This document shows, piece after piece, positions 30,401 through 45,400 of a stretch of DNA of 64,000 nt. The position numbers and the translations under genes are program-made. Numbering within the stretch: position 1 is the first letter of the stretch; each line of letters starts with the position of its first letter. Origin of the DNA: Salminus brasiliensis (Eukaryota > Chordata > Actinopteri > Characiformes > Bryconidae); contig NC_132894.1 of assembly GCF_030463535.1 (NCBI RefSeq), positions 28,044,625 through 28,108,624 of the forward strand, in the 5' to 3' direction. The notes under the pieces are model-generated. The model did no database searches and had not been told where the DNA came from. It was given only the letters and a program-made list of their open reading frames with translations.

Positions 30401-33400
30401 CCAGGGAGCCCAATTCTGGCCCAAGACTGGGTGCTCAGTCTTGGTCCTGGACAGTTCAGTAGTAGATCTCCAAGATCAGGATTAGGCACCTATGCTGGAC
30501 ACCAGGACTCCTTATCTCTGCTCCTGTAGGGCTGCTGACCAGTAAAGTGTGATGATTCCCCTAATTAAATGTACCTGATTAAACTCATCTGTTAATGTCA
30601 GGATTAAATGTGTGTGTTTGAGCAAAAACAAACAAACAAAAAAAACATCAAACTGTTTTAGACGCCAGCTCTCGAAGTCCACAATTGGAGATAGTATTGT
30701 ATGTCTGTTTTATGAACTATGGAGCCAGAAGATTTAATATGGTTGTCTTTAAGAAAGAAGCCCTTTAAAATAGTAGCTTTATAACTTGAAAGGTCTTGAG
30801 TAATTGTTTCTTTAGGTTGCACTGTAATCATGTTGTTCCCAGTGAGGATTTCCTGATTCCTGTTGTTGTGAGCTAATGACAAAGATAGATGATTGCTACA
30901 TATAGCAGTGAATCGCTATCATGGATATGATTAGAGCTATATAATGTCGCTGTCACGCGAAACCCCTGTATCTTCAAAATGTCACTGGAGTAGGAACAAC
31001 CTTTTTTTCCAAATCATTTTGGAGCATTTCTATTGGTCCATTCATCATGCAATTATGATATAACATAAAGAACTGCTAGATTTAAAATATGCCAAATATT
31101 AAGTTTCAGCAAGACAGCAGCGATAAGTTACTATAAGGCTTATGAATGGAGGTAAAGACGCTCACAGCCAGGCCCTAAGGCATGCAGAGTCCAACATTAA
31201 GAGCGTTGCCACTGGCAACAGACATACCATGGAGGGCTTCTCCATTCACATAGTTTACTTTGGCCTTCACATTAACCTAAGAGCAAGCATAACATTGAGC
31301 CAAATCTTTCACAAACATATCTGGTGGAAAAAGGCGCATTCCTGTGCCCCTTAAACCATTCGAAGATAGGCTGCTTTCCCTCAATCAAAACAAATCGAGG
31401 AACACTCATGGGCGTCGCAATCTTCCTCACTGAGCTTTGCATCAGGGGCCAGCAAGCAGCACATGCAACTCAGAGGAGAAGGCCTGTCTCACCTGCCGCA
31501 CTGCGCCCACCATCTCAGCCCGGCTGGATAGGCGGTTGGCTAGGCGGTGCATCACAGCTAGGGTCTCGATGAGTCGCTGGTAGGACTCCCTCTGTTCGGC
31601 ATTCTGCCACATTGACACCATGCTCTGCAATTGAGAACAAAACAGTTGTGACCTTGGATTGCTGGTCTCTGAGGAGTTCTGCCCCTGCTAAAGTAACGCA
31701 GTCCTGTTCCCCCCAAAAATGGCTTTACTGTGTTTGCGTTATACTGTGCATCATGTTAAAACCCATTGGCATGGCCCTTAAACTATGGCTAACTCCACCC
31801 AACATTTCTTCTAAACCTTTCATCAAACCTCTTACCAATACCTGTCATCCTTCTGATTCTTGTCACCATTGTCTTCATTTTTGGTTAGTCCTTTGGCTTG
31901 GGGGATTATTTGTTTGCTGTACTTGTGCATGTTGCTTGTCCTGAGCAGCCTTGAGCAGGTATGAGATTGTGATGATGGGTATAATGTTGAATTAACTAAG
32001 TTAACTCAACTTAGTTTAGGTAAAATATTTCCTAACTCACATTTTTAGTTTGACTAGAGCATTAAAACTTGTATCTGCAGCTGGAATATGGTGTTTAGTC
32101 TCTGTCTCCTCATTTTCTTTACTGTTCCTTCTGCAGGTTAGAACGTGGTGAGCAGCCTTCCAATTCTCTGACTCCCGACCACGGAGGGCTGTGGTGTTGA
32201 TGGTATTTAAACCTATGAATCTGTCTCTTGACAAGCAGGCAGTTAGACAGTTGCGCCACCTTAGGACAGTAAAACTATGTGCATATCTGTGTTCAAGAAA
32301 TTATAGGAAGATAAATTTACACAGATCTTGCAAGCAGTGTAATTTCACAGCCCTATGTGGTATAATGGTCTAATTGCTTGCTTATCAAGCTTGAGGAGAT
32401 CATACGTCCAAACTGAGGGAGAAAAGACACCGACTAAAATACTGAAGGTTTTGAGGCTTAACTTAAAATGTATTATTGACCAAACTGAGATGCAGACCTA
32501 GAAATGTGAGTTAGGAGAACTTTATAATTAACTGTTAAGGTGACTCATTAAACTATCTGTAACTATCAGTTACTTTGTCAATTTAAGTTGACCTAGCATT
32601 TTTTTACAGTGTACATTTACATTCACGGCATTTGGCTGATGCTCACATCCAGCATGACTGACATAGGAATCACGTTAGACAGGTAGGTGAATGCAGTGTT
32701 ATGACTCCAGTCAGGGACTCTTATTTGTGTAGTGTGGTTTGCTTGCCCAGCCAATAAGCTGAACTCTAGATTTATTTATTTATTTATTTATCCTAGATGT
32801 ATTATTATTATTATTATTATTATTTTATTTATTCAATTTATTGCTCTTTGGGTGTAACTGGGACCTTGAGATCTCAATCTCGTTCACCCCATGTACCACA
32901 TGTGATGCAAATGACAATAAAGTCTTCTTGAATCCTTGAACCCTATTCTGCCACAGAGAAGGCGGTGTTGTTGCCCACTACTACTTTCATCTGACACTGA
33001 GGTTGGTTTTTGCTTACAGCCTACAACTGAGTTGAAATCATTTGCATACTGCAGACTATTCTATCAGCTACTATCAGCATCACTAACAGCACAGCAAGGC
33101 CGATACTGCAATAATGAATAACCAGCCCTCGTTCTCCTTGTGACTGACCTTCAGCGAGTTTTTAAACTCTTCCAGTTCCTTCTCTGTGTTCTCCTCTGTG
33201 AGGTTTCGCTCCCTCTCTGCCTGCTTCAGCCTTGTCTCCAGCGTGTAGTTGTCATTGCGGAATGCGAGGGACAACTGCACAAAGGCATTCTGTTGGGGAG
33301 AGAACACACCGGTCACTCAATTTCTAAGCATGACAGAAGAGAGACGCCCAAACCTAAAACGTATCCCATGCCCTGCAAGCTCCTGATTCCTTACATACTC

Positions 33401-36400
33401 TGTGTGCTTTCTTATGCTACTGTTGCTCAGTACAAAACCACTGTCTGTACACCACTGTCGTGCCCCTTGTTGTCCATGAATTGTGTTATAACACATTGTA
33501 GACTGCAACAACACCAACTAAGTGTAGGGTAGGAAACCAGCTGCAACCAAGTGGAAACCAATAGACACTCATAAACAAGGTCAATCCTGTCAATGGCTGG
33601 AATGCCATATGAGGAAGCCAAGACAAAGAATGTTTCGCGTCTGATAAACCCTGTACCCTCTATAAACCCCAGTAAACTGTCCAGGATTACAGCAACGCCT
33701 ATCTGTTATGCCCTCGTTGTAGTATTCAGCCCATTAGGCACAAGATCAAAGCAGAGCTGGAGATGGAGAGGAATACAGAAACGACCTAGAAGCCCCTTGT
33801 GCTTTACAGTGACGTTCAAAGCATGGGGTAGCGAACAGCAGAGCCTGAGCGTTTGAGGGGAAGACACAGAGAGCAGAAGGCCGGGCCTTGACCCTGTCCA
33901 GCTCGCTAGCGTCATCCTGGGAGCAGATCGTATCCACAGAGGCATGTTTGCGCTTCCTCACAGGGGACAGGAAACCACTAAGGCCTAGCAAAATTGCCTT
34001 GTCCTAAGCCAGGCTTGGGAGCGTAAACGGAATGCCATGGACTTTCCATACATCAGTGCCTTCAAAACAGCCTCAGTCAGGGACACGGTGTACTGTCCAC
34101 CGGTGCAGCTGCCAGTTACACAGCACACAGTAACTGGCAGCTAGTGACTCATCATTGTCTAATAAAATATTATCCTCCTGATCATCCTCATAATCCTCTC
34201 TCTATCAGTTTGTTTAATGAATTCTTGATCTCTCCCTGGTGGGCCGACATGTCCACCCTTGCTACTCCGGAGGGTCTGAGCAGCGAACACACACTGATAG
34301 AACAGTCACAACGTGTTAAAAGGGTTTCTGAAAAGGGAATAAAATACCCACCTCGACTTCTTTCTCTGTGAGCGGAGGTGCACTGAAACAAAGGACACAA
34401 AGGTTCAGTTATTGGCCTGTTGGTGGTTATCCTGACCTGAAATCTACCATCATTCTGATTTATGTTACATTGCATAGCAATATAGCATAAATGTACAGGT
34501 TTCTGGTACTTCTTGCAGTAGACCAATGGGTTAGCAGTATATTAATATGAACCAAACAATCTTAACCAAAGCTGTTTTTCCTTTTTCTTTTTCAGTTTCC
34601 TGCCAGATGCAGTAGGGCGTTAGTATGTTGCGTTAGTATGAGTTATAAATTACATGTATTTGAACAGATACCACATAATGGTTACCTTTGTTGTGACCTC
34701 TAGTACAGAAGGTAGTACAGTACAGTGGCTTAAGTTTACATTTGTTTATTTTCCCTTTTGCTCCCAATTTGGTACTGTGAATTAACCTATTAACCTGTTC
34801 TAACCCCCTCTCTAGCACTTTGCTCCTAGCCCTAGGGGTATAAGGACTTAACACGTCTCCTCTGATACATGCAAAGCCAGCCACCACCTCGTTTTCAAAC
34901 TGCCGCTGATGCAGTGTCACTGACTGACAGTACCCGATTCACGCCCCCTGCCCCATTTATGCTGAGAATGCGCATGCATGCTCATGCCTCAAAACAAGAG
35001 CCAGCAACATCAGCCAGCATTAAGACATCCTGAGTTTATAACATATATTACATATTAGTGCTATATATAGCTATAACGGCTAGGCTGGCTAGCTAACCTA
35101 AGATGATCTACACTGAACCACTCTCTTCCCTAATTAAGTTCTTTATTGTTTTGTGATCATCTACTGGCTACTCAATCTGCATCCCCTGCTCAGTTTCTGC
35201 CAACATCACTTTAAGAGTGATTAGGGGAAGGAGCGCAATCTTTTCACCTGAAGAGAATGCAAAACAACATGGCTTGGGGTTCGAACTCACGGCGCATTAG
35301 GCTGCTGGAGGCTGCTGGGCCACTCGGAGCCCCAGAAAAATACATTTTGTCAAAATGTGAATATGTATACTTACAAAATAACTCTCACATCCTCAACAAG
35401 TAAATCAGGATGTCTTACACAATACTGTTGTATTAATGCAGCACTAACAGAGTTATTCACCCAGAAGTAGGGTTATTATTATTTTGACCGTATGAATACT
35501 GATTGGCCCTATAAGGTTCATGTCATAGTGAATACAGCGTGTACTGACCATCCTGGTAAGCCTCTGTGTAGTTTGAGTTTGCGCAGCATGACGTCTGATA
35601 TATTGGGCATGGCATCTGCTTTCTCTTTCGACTCCTCATCTGTTGGCGAGCCACCTGTAGGAGAGGAGGGACCTGCAAGTGACAGAACAATGTTAGGCTT
35701 TAGTCTAACCCAGTGTTTTTTTGTCCTAACTATGCACATTTTATGGAGTTCTACAGTTTCACAGTAATTCACAGTTTAAACTCATAATTATCTAGTGCAT
35801 GTACATGAATATGGTATGTTGTATCAATATCTCCCCCCTTATCAATATCTCTCTCTTGCCAAGAACAGAAATCTGGGGCTGCAGTGGGTACAAACTCATC
35901 ATAACTGGACAGTTGGAGGCTGGGGAAATGTAGCCTGGTCTGATAAACCTTGTAATTTGCCGAGGCACAAAGATGGTAGGGTAAGAATTTGGCACCAGCA
36001 GCATAATTTCAAGGAACCAACCTGCCTTGTGTCAAACTACCAGAGTTTCATGACAATGAGTTCAGTGTTCTTCAGTGACCTTCCCAGTCGCTGGATATGA
36101 ATCCAATAGAACACCTTTGGGATGTGGTGGAACGGGGGATTACAGCATGATGCAAGTGCATCTGAAAACTCTGCAGGACCGTGTGATGCAGTCATGTCAA
36201 CATGAACCAGAATATCAAAGAAATGCTTCCAACATCTCATGAAATCCATAAAGAATTGAAGGTGTTTTTAGAGCAAAGGGAGGCCCTACCCAGTATCCCT
36301 AATAAAGTGATCAGTTAACATATGTACACTAAGGTTTTAGTGTATGTATATATATATATATAAAACACACGTCATGTGTGATAGGTAGTGCCATGAACAG

Positions 36401-39400
36401 CTACTTGTACTACAGGCTGATAAGCATGCTAGTATTCCAAGACCAGATTTGAGAACTGTTGTTCTGATATACCCATATTATTGCTCATCACACCCTCTGA
36501 TGAGTGGTCTGATGTTTGGCCTGTGTACTAATAGTGACATGTGTATTGCCATCTTCTGGTGTCTGTATGTAATAGCATGTTTGGACAATACTACTGGATG
36601 AAAAAGGTCATCAGGTTCAGGTAAGACTGTACAACATACAGCACTGGATTAAGGCTAATGTTGTAGCCTTGAGCACATAGGATCTGAATCCAAACAAAAA
36701 TAAATGCTAACTTGGGGTCATACCTCGCTCCTGTTCGGCCATCTCACTCAGGTCCGGCAGCTTTGACCCTGAGATGCTCTGGTTCCTTATCAGCTTATGC
36801 TCCTGAATGAGGAAACAGTCCAAATGAGTATAAATGTAGAAAAGATTCCTCTGTGTAATAATATGACTGTATGGGACCATCTCAGAAACTGAAGGTACTA
36901 TTTTACCTTTTTACCACATGCTTTACTGAGTCATACAAAGACATAAATGTTGCTTTAAATAAAGACTGCAGTGCACTATCCAATCTTATGATGTGCCTGG
37001 TTATCCAGAAAAAATCCCAGATGGGAAAAATTCTCACTGTTTTTATTTCATATGGGGCAGACCAGAGGCAGCTTTTATCTGACCATTTTTTCTTTATTTA
37101 CTTCAGTATTGGACACACAGAGTGGATTATTAATATCATGACCCACTAGATCATTGACTTTTGGTGTCATATGGTGAATTTTTTTTTTAATATTGCAATA
37201 TATATATTTTTTTATATATATATAAAAAAACGATTGCAATGGCATTTAAAAAATAATGTGCAGCCTACCATTACGTTAATAACAGTGCTGAAAAAGTCTG
37301 ATTTCCTAATATTTTCTGAGAGTTTTAAAATGTTTGCTGGATACAAAAAAGTTTTATTTATAATTCAATCATTTTTCTTGTAATTACAGAACTTTAACTA
37401 CAGATTTTGCTCCAAAAACTCTGTTTTCATTCCTTTAAGAGTCAACTCAATGTAGTAATGTAGTAATATAAAGTCATACCTTCATATTACTGCAATACCA
37501 TAAAATCTGAGCTGGTTATCATATCATGAAAATCACATTGTGCGCAATCGCTTAGTCTAAATGTTTAGTTACTATAAGAAACTGAGAATGTGTGTTGTAA
37601 GTCAGCTTAGTCTCGCTTAACACCATCATTTACATGTATGAATTTCCCTTTTTGTATTACTGCTTACTAGTAAGACTAGTAAGGGGGGGGGGGGCAGGAA
37701 CCACTGGTGGTTCTGAGGAGTTAGAATCTCCGTAAGAACTGTGTAAGTGGGTTTTAACATTCACCAGTGTATTGGGATTTGTTTCAGAGCATAGCTGTGA
37801 GGCCATGGTTCTTTATAGAACCAAAAATGGTTCTTCAACAGCACTGCTCAAGGATCCATTCGTAGCACAATTGACCGCAGTGATTACAGCTTTTATGATG
37901 TGTCGCAAAAACTCAAAAAAAAACTTTCTAAATCTGTCTTTACTAGCATGGCCAGTATCAGCCTGGACCATATTGATTGATTGTCTTAGTAAGCATAGAT
38001 AGACTAGGTGTCCTGGACTAACGTATATGCAGTTGGAAGCGTGTTAATTGTAGTTGGTGACGTATACGAAGAACTGAAAACCTATACTGATTTTCATTCC
38101 ACAATCTGACCAGGATCCTTCAAGTCTCAGTGTTTCTTCCACATTCCTTTATGTTTGCTCATTACAGGTCTGAACTGATTACCTCTCGCAGTTTGGACAG
38201 TTTCTGGATAGGAGGCGCTGGGAAGTCCTTGTAGCCAGAAGACTTCAGCTTGTCTGAGAGGGAGAGGTCTTCGTCTCCTTTGGGTGCACCATTCCTCATG
38301 TTCATGGAGCCCACCGTGTCCCAGGAGACCGCCCTCATGAGGGGTGGGAAGGCTCCAATGGTTTTGATCTCAGCTGTGCACGGCGCTTGCTGGGTGGGTG
38401 GCCGTGGGACAGGTTTGGCCACTCCAGTGGCTGGAGTCTGGCTGTCCGGTTTTTGGGCTGCTGGAGCTGGACCAGGCATCTTTCCCCTGTCCACCGGCCC
38501 AATGGGTTCTGTACTGTCTTTCTGGGCTACTGAAGGCTCTCTGACTGGGGCAGAAGCAGCATGGCGAGGAGTCAGAGTGCCAGAGGAAACCTTGCGCTTT
38601 TCGGGTGGCTTCCAGTCTACCAGCCGCTTTAGACTCTGAACAGGAGTAGAAGTAAAGGAGAGCATGATTCTAATAATGTTACTTATCATATACATATCCT
38701 TCTTAACTACACTTACATACTCCTAAATCTCCCATGACATAAGTGCCATGTAACCTTTTCTTTTGCTATGGCGGTTGCTATGGTATGTTGTTGCCACGTG
38801 TTTCCTATTGAAATCTTTAGTGGATGCAAAGTGATTGCTAAGATGTTGCTTTGTGTTTATATAGTTTATATATGTTAATATAGTATCATCGGTGGTCTCT
38901 AAGCTGTTGCTATTATGTTGCTATGTGGCCATTATGTTGTTGCTAGATGATTGCTGTGGTGTTGCTAAGTGGTTGCTATGATATTCTGGGTGGTTGCTAT
39001 GGTGTGGCAAGTGAAATGTGAATGTGAACTTGTGAATGACATCTGAACTGACCTCCTGGTCTGGCTTATTTGTTTCTCCGTGGTCACGCACAGCAGGCAC
39101 CTCCAGTCGCTGACCACACAAAAGACACACACAAAATAGTTGGAACAACATCACAGTCAATATAATGATCAGCAATCACAGATGACAGGCATTCCAGTCG
39201 TAGATGACTCACCTGACTTGTGGGTGGGCTTGTAGGGGGGCTTATTGTGACCTCAGTAGGCAAAGCTATAGGGAGCCGCAAAACAGAAAGAATCATTGAG
39301 AATCTATAGATAATTTCATAGGCCGTCTCTGTGATGAACCCAAAAGACTAACTGCTTAGCGAAGGCATGCACTGTAAGTTAAGGCTGTACCTGTTTGTGG

Positions 39401-42400
39401 GGGAGCCGAGAAAGAGCTGCTGCGTGAGGGTACAGGAGAGGAGCCTGGTGTTGGGTTGGGTGAAAGAGCTGAAATACAAAAGCACCCGTGTTAACCATGT
39501 TTGGGATTACATGCAGAGTGATCTGCTGTCTGTTCACATCACTACCTGAGGCCTACAGTGAGTAGGATATTATTGGAGATATTGCCCTACTGCGTTTTTA
39601 ACCAGTTGTTTTCACTATGCCGGGCATTTTCTTGTAGCAATCTTGGAGTTTCATACGCTATATGGACAAAACTATTGGGACACACCTCTTGATCATTAAA
39701 GTCAGGGATTTTATTCAATCCCATTGCCACAGCCTTTCCACACATCAGTGAAAGAATGGATGATTCTAAAGAGCTCACTGAATACCAGCATGGTTTTATA
39801 ATAGGAAGCCACTGTTGCCAGTCAATAAAAGTCAGTCAATGAAATTTCTTCCCACCTAGATATTCCACCATCAGATGTGAGTGGTATTATTGAAAACTTT
39901 GCCGTTTAGGAACTTGGCATTGACTCTGAGTGGGTTTGTACAAGTGTGATTTGCGGGGCCCACTTGGGCTTCCCCATCGTTACAACCCATCTTAATCTCA
40001 CGTAGGTCCCATCTAGGCCCCATGTGCATTGTAGAACCCTAAATGGGGCACATGTTTAATGCCTCCTGGTCCCACCTCTGACCCTAATGGGACCCTGGTG
40101 GTATATAGGCTGATTCTGTAACGATTTATTTGAGGCCTATAAGGCTCAAATGAGACCTAGAGACTAGAGTTCAGTAGAAATGATAAAGGATAAATCTGAC
40201 TTAAGGCCAGTAAACAGAGTAAAAGGCTAGGTCTTTGACTTAATGCTTGCAGTATTCTTTCTAAGATCTAAGCACGCCTATAAAGCAGTGTCTCACTGTC
40301 CTACCTTCAGTGGGGTAATGGGCTTTCCCTTGAAGTCTACACTATCCATTCTCTGTTTCTTCTAAAAACTTATCTTTTCAGACTATACTTAACAGGAACA
40401 CACTCTGATCTTATCTGTACTTTAGTTTTTATACACTTAGGATTTCTGCACTTATCGTTTGTGTTTATGGTATGCTTTGTGGGCAAAACAGGACTTTATG
40501 ACTGTAGCAGATTGCATCAAGTAAGCCATGTTGGGGTTCTCGTCCTTCAGGCCATGATTTTTTGAAGATTCTCTGGGTGTTTAAATCAAGTTTTAAACAG
40601 CTAGTGATTGAAAGTCACTGGATTAAATAAAGGAATGAAAATGTACATGTAAGGTCAATGTAAGGCTCTTATAGTAAAAATATTACCATGCATGGAGGTC
40701 CACCACTATAGGTGGGCCTAAGGGCAATATGCCTGACAGATGTGTTACTAGTTATGGTTAGGACCATCCAAAGATTGGATATAGACTTAATTATGTTTGT
40801 TCTATAATTATGGGAAATTTTGAGGAAAGGTAGAAGGGTGTGACTATACACTCAGGATTGTAGTAGGGCTGTTATGGTTATATCTTCAGAGTTTTTACTG
40901 TACAAAATACATAATGAAACTGAAAGATTCAACATCCAGCAATAGTTGTAGAATTGCAAGTAAAAAAAAAACCCAGATGATAACAAACCCTAAGGTAATC
41001 CTGTTTGAATCCTGCTGACATTCATGTGAAGAGTCTGCATGCATGTGAGTTATGTTTCACAATATGACTGGCCTTTTTTCCCCTTTCTCTCCAAGTCAAT
41101 CAAGTGTGATGATAGCAATCAAATCACAGTGCTAACAAATGCAATAAATAAAAGCATAGTTTAAAATATTCAGCATCAGATCACCTCTCAACCCGCTTCT
41201 GAATTCATTCTGAGTGAGTCATATCTGCATTGTATCCTGGTAAGATTTCAGCCACCTGCATTTACACTCGGTAGTCAAACACGTCTCCGATTAGTCTGAT
41301 TGAAATCTGATCACTGTGTGGGATGGAATAGGCAAATTTGCTTCTTGCGCTGCAATTATTACTGGTGTTTCTGTTGTTCTGGGATGGGTTTCGGTTGTCA
41401 AATGCGTCTTGGAGAGATGGATGTGTTTATACTGCTATAATGTGGCTTAAATGTATCTTAGACCACCTCCTGAAGTGATTTGAGCGTCTTGAGTGTCTTG
41501 ATCTGCCTCCACCTTATCCAGATACAGTCCTGATTCTCAAGACGAATAAAGTGGCCAGGTGTTAACAGGGACATGTTGTGGCAGCTGTGGCACTCATGTC
41601 TGAAAGAGACACTATAGCGGTGTCTGAATTCGGCCATATTCACAATCCCCTACACCCAAAAATCCAGATCATTAACTAGAGCACTGTTATCGGGACCCCA
41701 TTATGTGTGTGAGCTCACTGCTGTGTGACAGCAAACTGCATCACATACATAATCTTTATTCTATGTATTCACGTGTGAATCTTCAAACCAGAACAAAGCA
41801 ATGAATTATGGGTATTCCATATCTGCTAGGGCACAATGTTTGTACACTACTTATTGTGGTGCATTGTGGCATTGTTGTAGCACACTGAAAATTCACTGTT
41901 TTTGCACCATTGCCAAATGGAGGAACCCCAAGGTAGTGCACTATATAGTACATAGGGTACAATTTTGGACACAGCTTATGATACCAAATCAATTTCCTTT
42001 GTTGGCAAAGGAGAGCAGGCAAAATCTGTCTGTTTTTATGGATTTGTGTGATTATCAATTTTCCTACATGCTTTATTGATAAGTCATAATGAATTCAGAA
42101 ATGTTTAGCTGGCTCTCAAGCTTGGTCAAAATTAGCACTGGCACAGTATTAGCATCGAAACATGTTAGTCAAACTACTGAAAACTACTGAAAACTACAGT
42201 AGAAAACTACAGAAAAACTGCCTAAGATAACTTAAATGAGGCACAGCTCAAGGCCATAAGGTCGTTGTAAATTCAGTCCATGATGTGTTTCTGCTTTCTT
42301 CTATAGTTTATTTGCTGGCCTTGTATCAGTAGCCCCGAGAGAAAACGAGGAAGACACTTTCAGCAAGTGTATCGCGCCACCTGCTGTTTAGCTTAGGGGA

Positions 42401-45400
42401 TGGACACTTGTGTATGCACATTTCAACCATGGATGTCAGGGACAGATGATCAGTCAGAGACTCAGTAAGAGACAGAGTGTCTTGTAAGCTGGCCTGCTGG
42501 GTGGTCCAGCAAAAGCTTTTACTGTGTCCCTAAATATCTTGTGTAGTGCCCTCCGAGAGCTTATGGTTTATAGATGTGTAGACATTGGAAAACTGTTGAG
42601 TGTGGAATTCAGACCTAGAGCTGGAGGTCTGTAACTTTAGACTTTAGTTTGAGCTAAGCTTAGAGCTGCCATTACCTGTGGGTGATTCTGTGAGGCTGCA
42701 GGTGGAGCGTCGCCCCCTGCGGGTCAGGAAGCGGTCGCTCACTTTCTTCGCCTCCTCCAGCAGCTCCAGGTTCTTCTGCCGGTCCTCTTCCGACAGCTGC
42801 ATCTCTGGGAGCTGATCTTTTACCAGGTCTATCACGTGACCATCATTGTCTGAGATGCATGGACACAGAAATCACACACACACACACACACACACACGTC
42901 TGTGTTCGTAGCTTAGCACAGGCGTCATGCCAAAATAAACTATAATCAAAGCAAATCGTCCCAGTCCCTCGAATTCTGCTTTCCAAAATAGCCTCACGAG
43001 TAGACCCCCATGTTTCCTAGCTCGAGAATGACCAAATTTAGACATTTACAAGGCCCCGGTACAAATGAGTGTGTGGTGAAGTCATAAATCAAAGAGGATT
43101 TCATTGACAAACCTAAAAAGCTTTCCACATGGTTTTGCACATTCTGAAATCAGACTAAACTGGTCGTAAATTAGAGCACACACAACTATTTATTCTTTGT
43201 GTCAGCACATGGCAAACCCTAGAATTGAGCTTGAGTGTCATACCTACTGTAGTGATGGGCCCTGAAGCACCAGTGTTTCGCGATAGCCGTGGCCTAGGAC
43301 TGTGGGGCCTGAGACAAGAAGTATAAACAAAGACGTTACAGCAGCACTTTTTCTGCATAAGCCTGAACCACAGGAGAAGACCATAACACATGTCGTTTCA
43401 CCTGCTCATTGGTTAACTAATAGCTACTCTGCTTGTGAGTTGTACATGTGAGTTGTTTACTGGAACAAACCTGGCTTTCTCCAAAAGACTTGGCTCCTGC
43501 TTGCTGACTTGCCTTGGCAGAACGATTGCAGGGGGAGCAATACTCACATTCACAAGCTTGGTTTCAACAGGCACGTACTAAAAAAAACAGAGAAACAGAC
43601 TTCTTTATAGTTCAGCAACAAATATCTACATATTTACAATTAACTTTACAGTTAAACTTTACTAGAAGCAGTCAGTCAGACCTGTTTAATGGCTGATGTC
43701 TGCTTCTTCAGTTTTTCACTGGAGCTAAAAGGCTAATGAAAGCTGTACCAGTTAGCATCATACAAACTAGCTAATTCATTATAGACTCTTAAAAATGAAG
43801 GTGCTACAAGAGGTTCTTTAAATGATGTCATGAACGAACAACTTCGGTTCTCTTAAAGAACATGTTTGTGACATTAGTGATTATTAGATTATTAAGTAAC
43901 CTTTACATGAAGTGAAAGACCGGTCCTTAAGCCATTTCATCATGTAAAATCTTGCTTTAAAAAAATGTTCCCGCTCCCACATTTCTATTGCAAACATGGT
44001 TCTTTATGTTTCTTAATGGTTTCATGGCATCAATGAACCGTTTGATTTTTAATTTGAAAACTAAAATGATTTATTTAATTATTTTTCTTCCCAACTCTTT
44101 TTTTAGAAAGCCAATTACCCAGCCAACTCGTTTGTACTCTCCTCTCCATCATACGTAATGCTCCCGACACTGGGAGGGTGAGGGCCGACACATGCCTCTT
44201 CCTGTGGAACCAGGCACCGCTGATGCTACATCACTGGGCAGCCAACACGTTCTGAGGAAAGCACCAGGTACCAGGCTTTGATGCATTGGCATCATACTGA
44301 AATAATCTACTCAACAACTGGCCTTACTCTGACCTTATTGGGACCCTAATGGGCCTTGCTCTGACCCTAACTGGCACAACTTGCCTTGCTCTCTCCAGGT
44401 CCGACTGTGGATGGCAGGCAGCGTGACTCTGGATTCTGGGTTCATAGTGGCAGTCCCTAAATCAGTTGAGTGTAAGCTGAAGGACCTCACTGGTGTTCTG
44501 TGTTCGTTTAGCGTACATAGTCTGTACACTATGTACTACTCTGGTACAAAGTAGTGCACTATATAGTGAATAGGCCACAGTTTCGTACACGGCTAGTGTC
44601 TCTTTAAGATTTCCTACAAGAATGTATTGAATTCTCAGAGTGGGGCTCTCAGCAAATGTCCAGAACATGGAAAGACTTGATGGAAAAAACCCCAGAAACG
44701 TGGTGGTTATTTCAGGAAAACACCACAACATGGCTGGTTCAGCAGGTGGTCTCAAAGCTGAAGTAGAGATTTCCCATATGCAGCATGCTCTGCTCTAACG
44801 TCACTGAAACTTTCACAGAAAGGCCTAAAACGTGGTCCCTTGAGAGCCACTAAACAACACACACACAGGCTAGTCCCATGGGAAAACAGACTGTTTGCAA
44901 ACACATCCTTTTTTTATTATGAGTCTAGATTAGACTCATGTCTATACTGATTTCCTTCTTCACAAAACCCTTTCATTCCCCAAATCCTTCTCCTCTAAAA
45001 TGTTCACATTGTTCAATTCTCAACCAACGGCTCATCACTGATAGAGGTCTACAGCGCAGTACTGGACGTTTTCAACAATACCTCCCAACAAAGAGCATAA
45101 TGTGGCCATTATGCAACAAGAAGGGTGACTTTTATTTGTTTGGCCTGAGAAGTCCAAGATTAGATTTAAAAAGTTTAACGTGGTCCTGCGGCGGAATCTG
45201 ATCTAGGTCCTAAACTTTATGAGTGTCTGTGTGGGATGTCTCTGCTCTCTCTCGAGAAACTGAGCTGCTTTAATGAAACAGCAGACCGTAGCAGGCTTTG
45301 CTGTTCGAACAATCTTCGGTCCTCCCAAAAAAAAAAAAAAAAAACAGGACAGTCTATCCTGTGCTTTTTCCGGGCCTCTTTTTCAGTGCTCCATGGCTTT

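Larger units (their letters stand above)
29041..36802 (-). other. irag1: irag1 conserved coiled-coil region
   Basis: Eight exons from 36802 to 29041. Order: [182 protein letters not shown]. It is a long heptad-type region, the most conserved part of the family and the part that contacts the InsP3 receptor. RRVSV fits the cGMP-kinase consensus (basic residues two and three before the serine). Confidence 0.95.
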
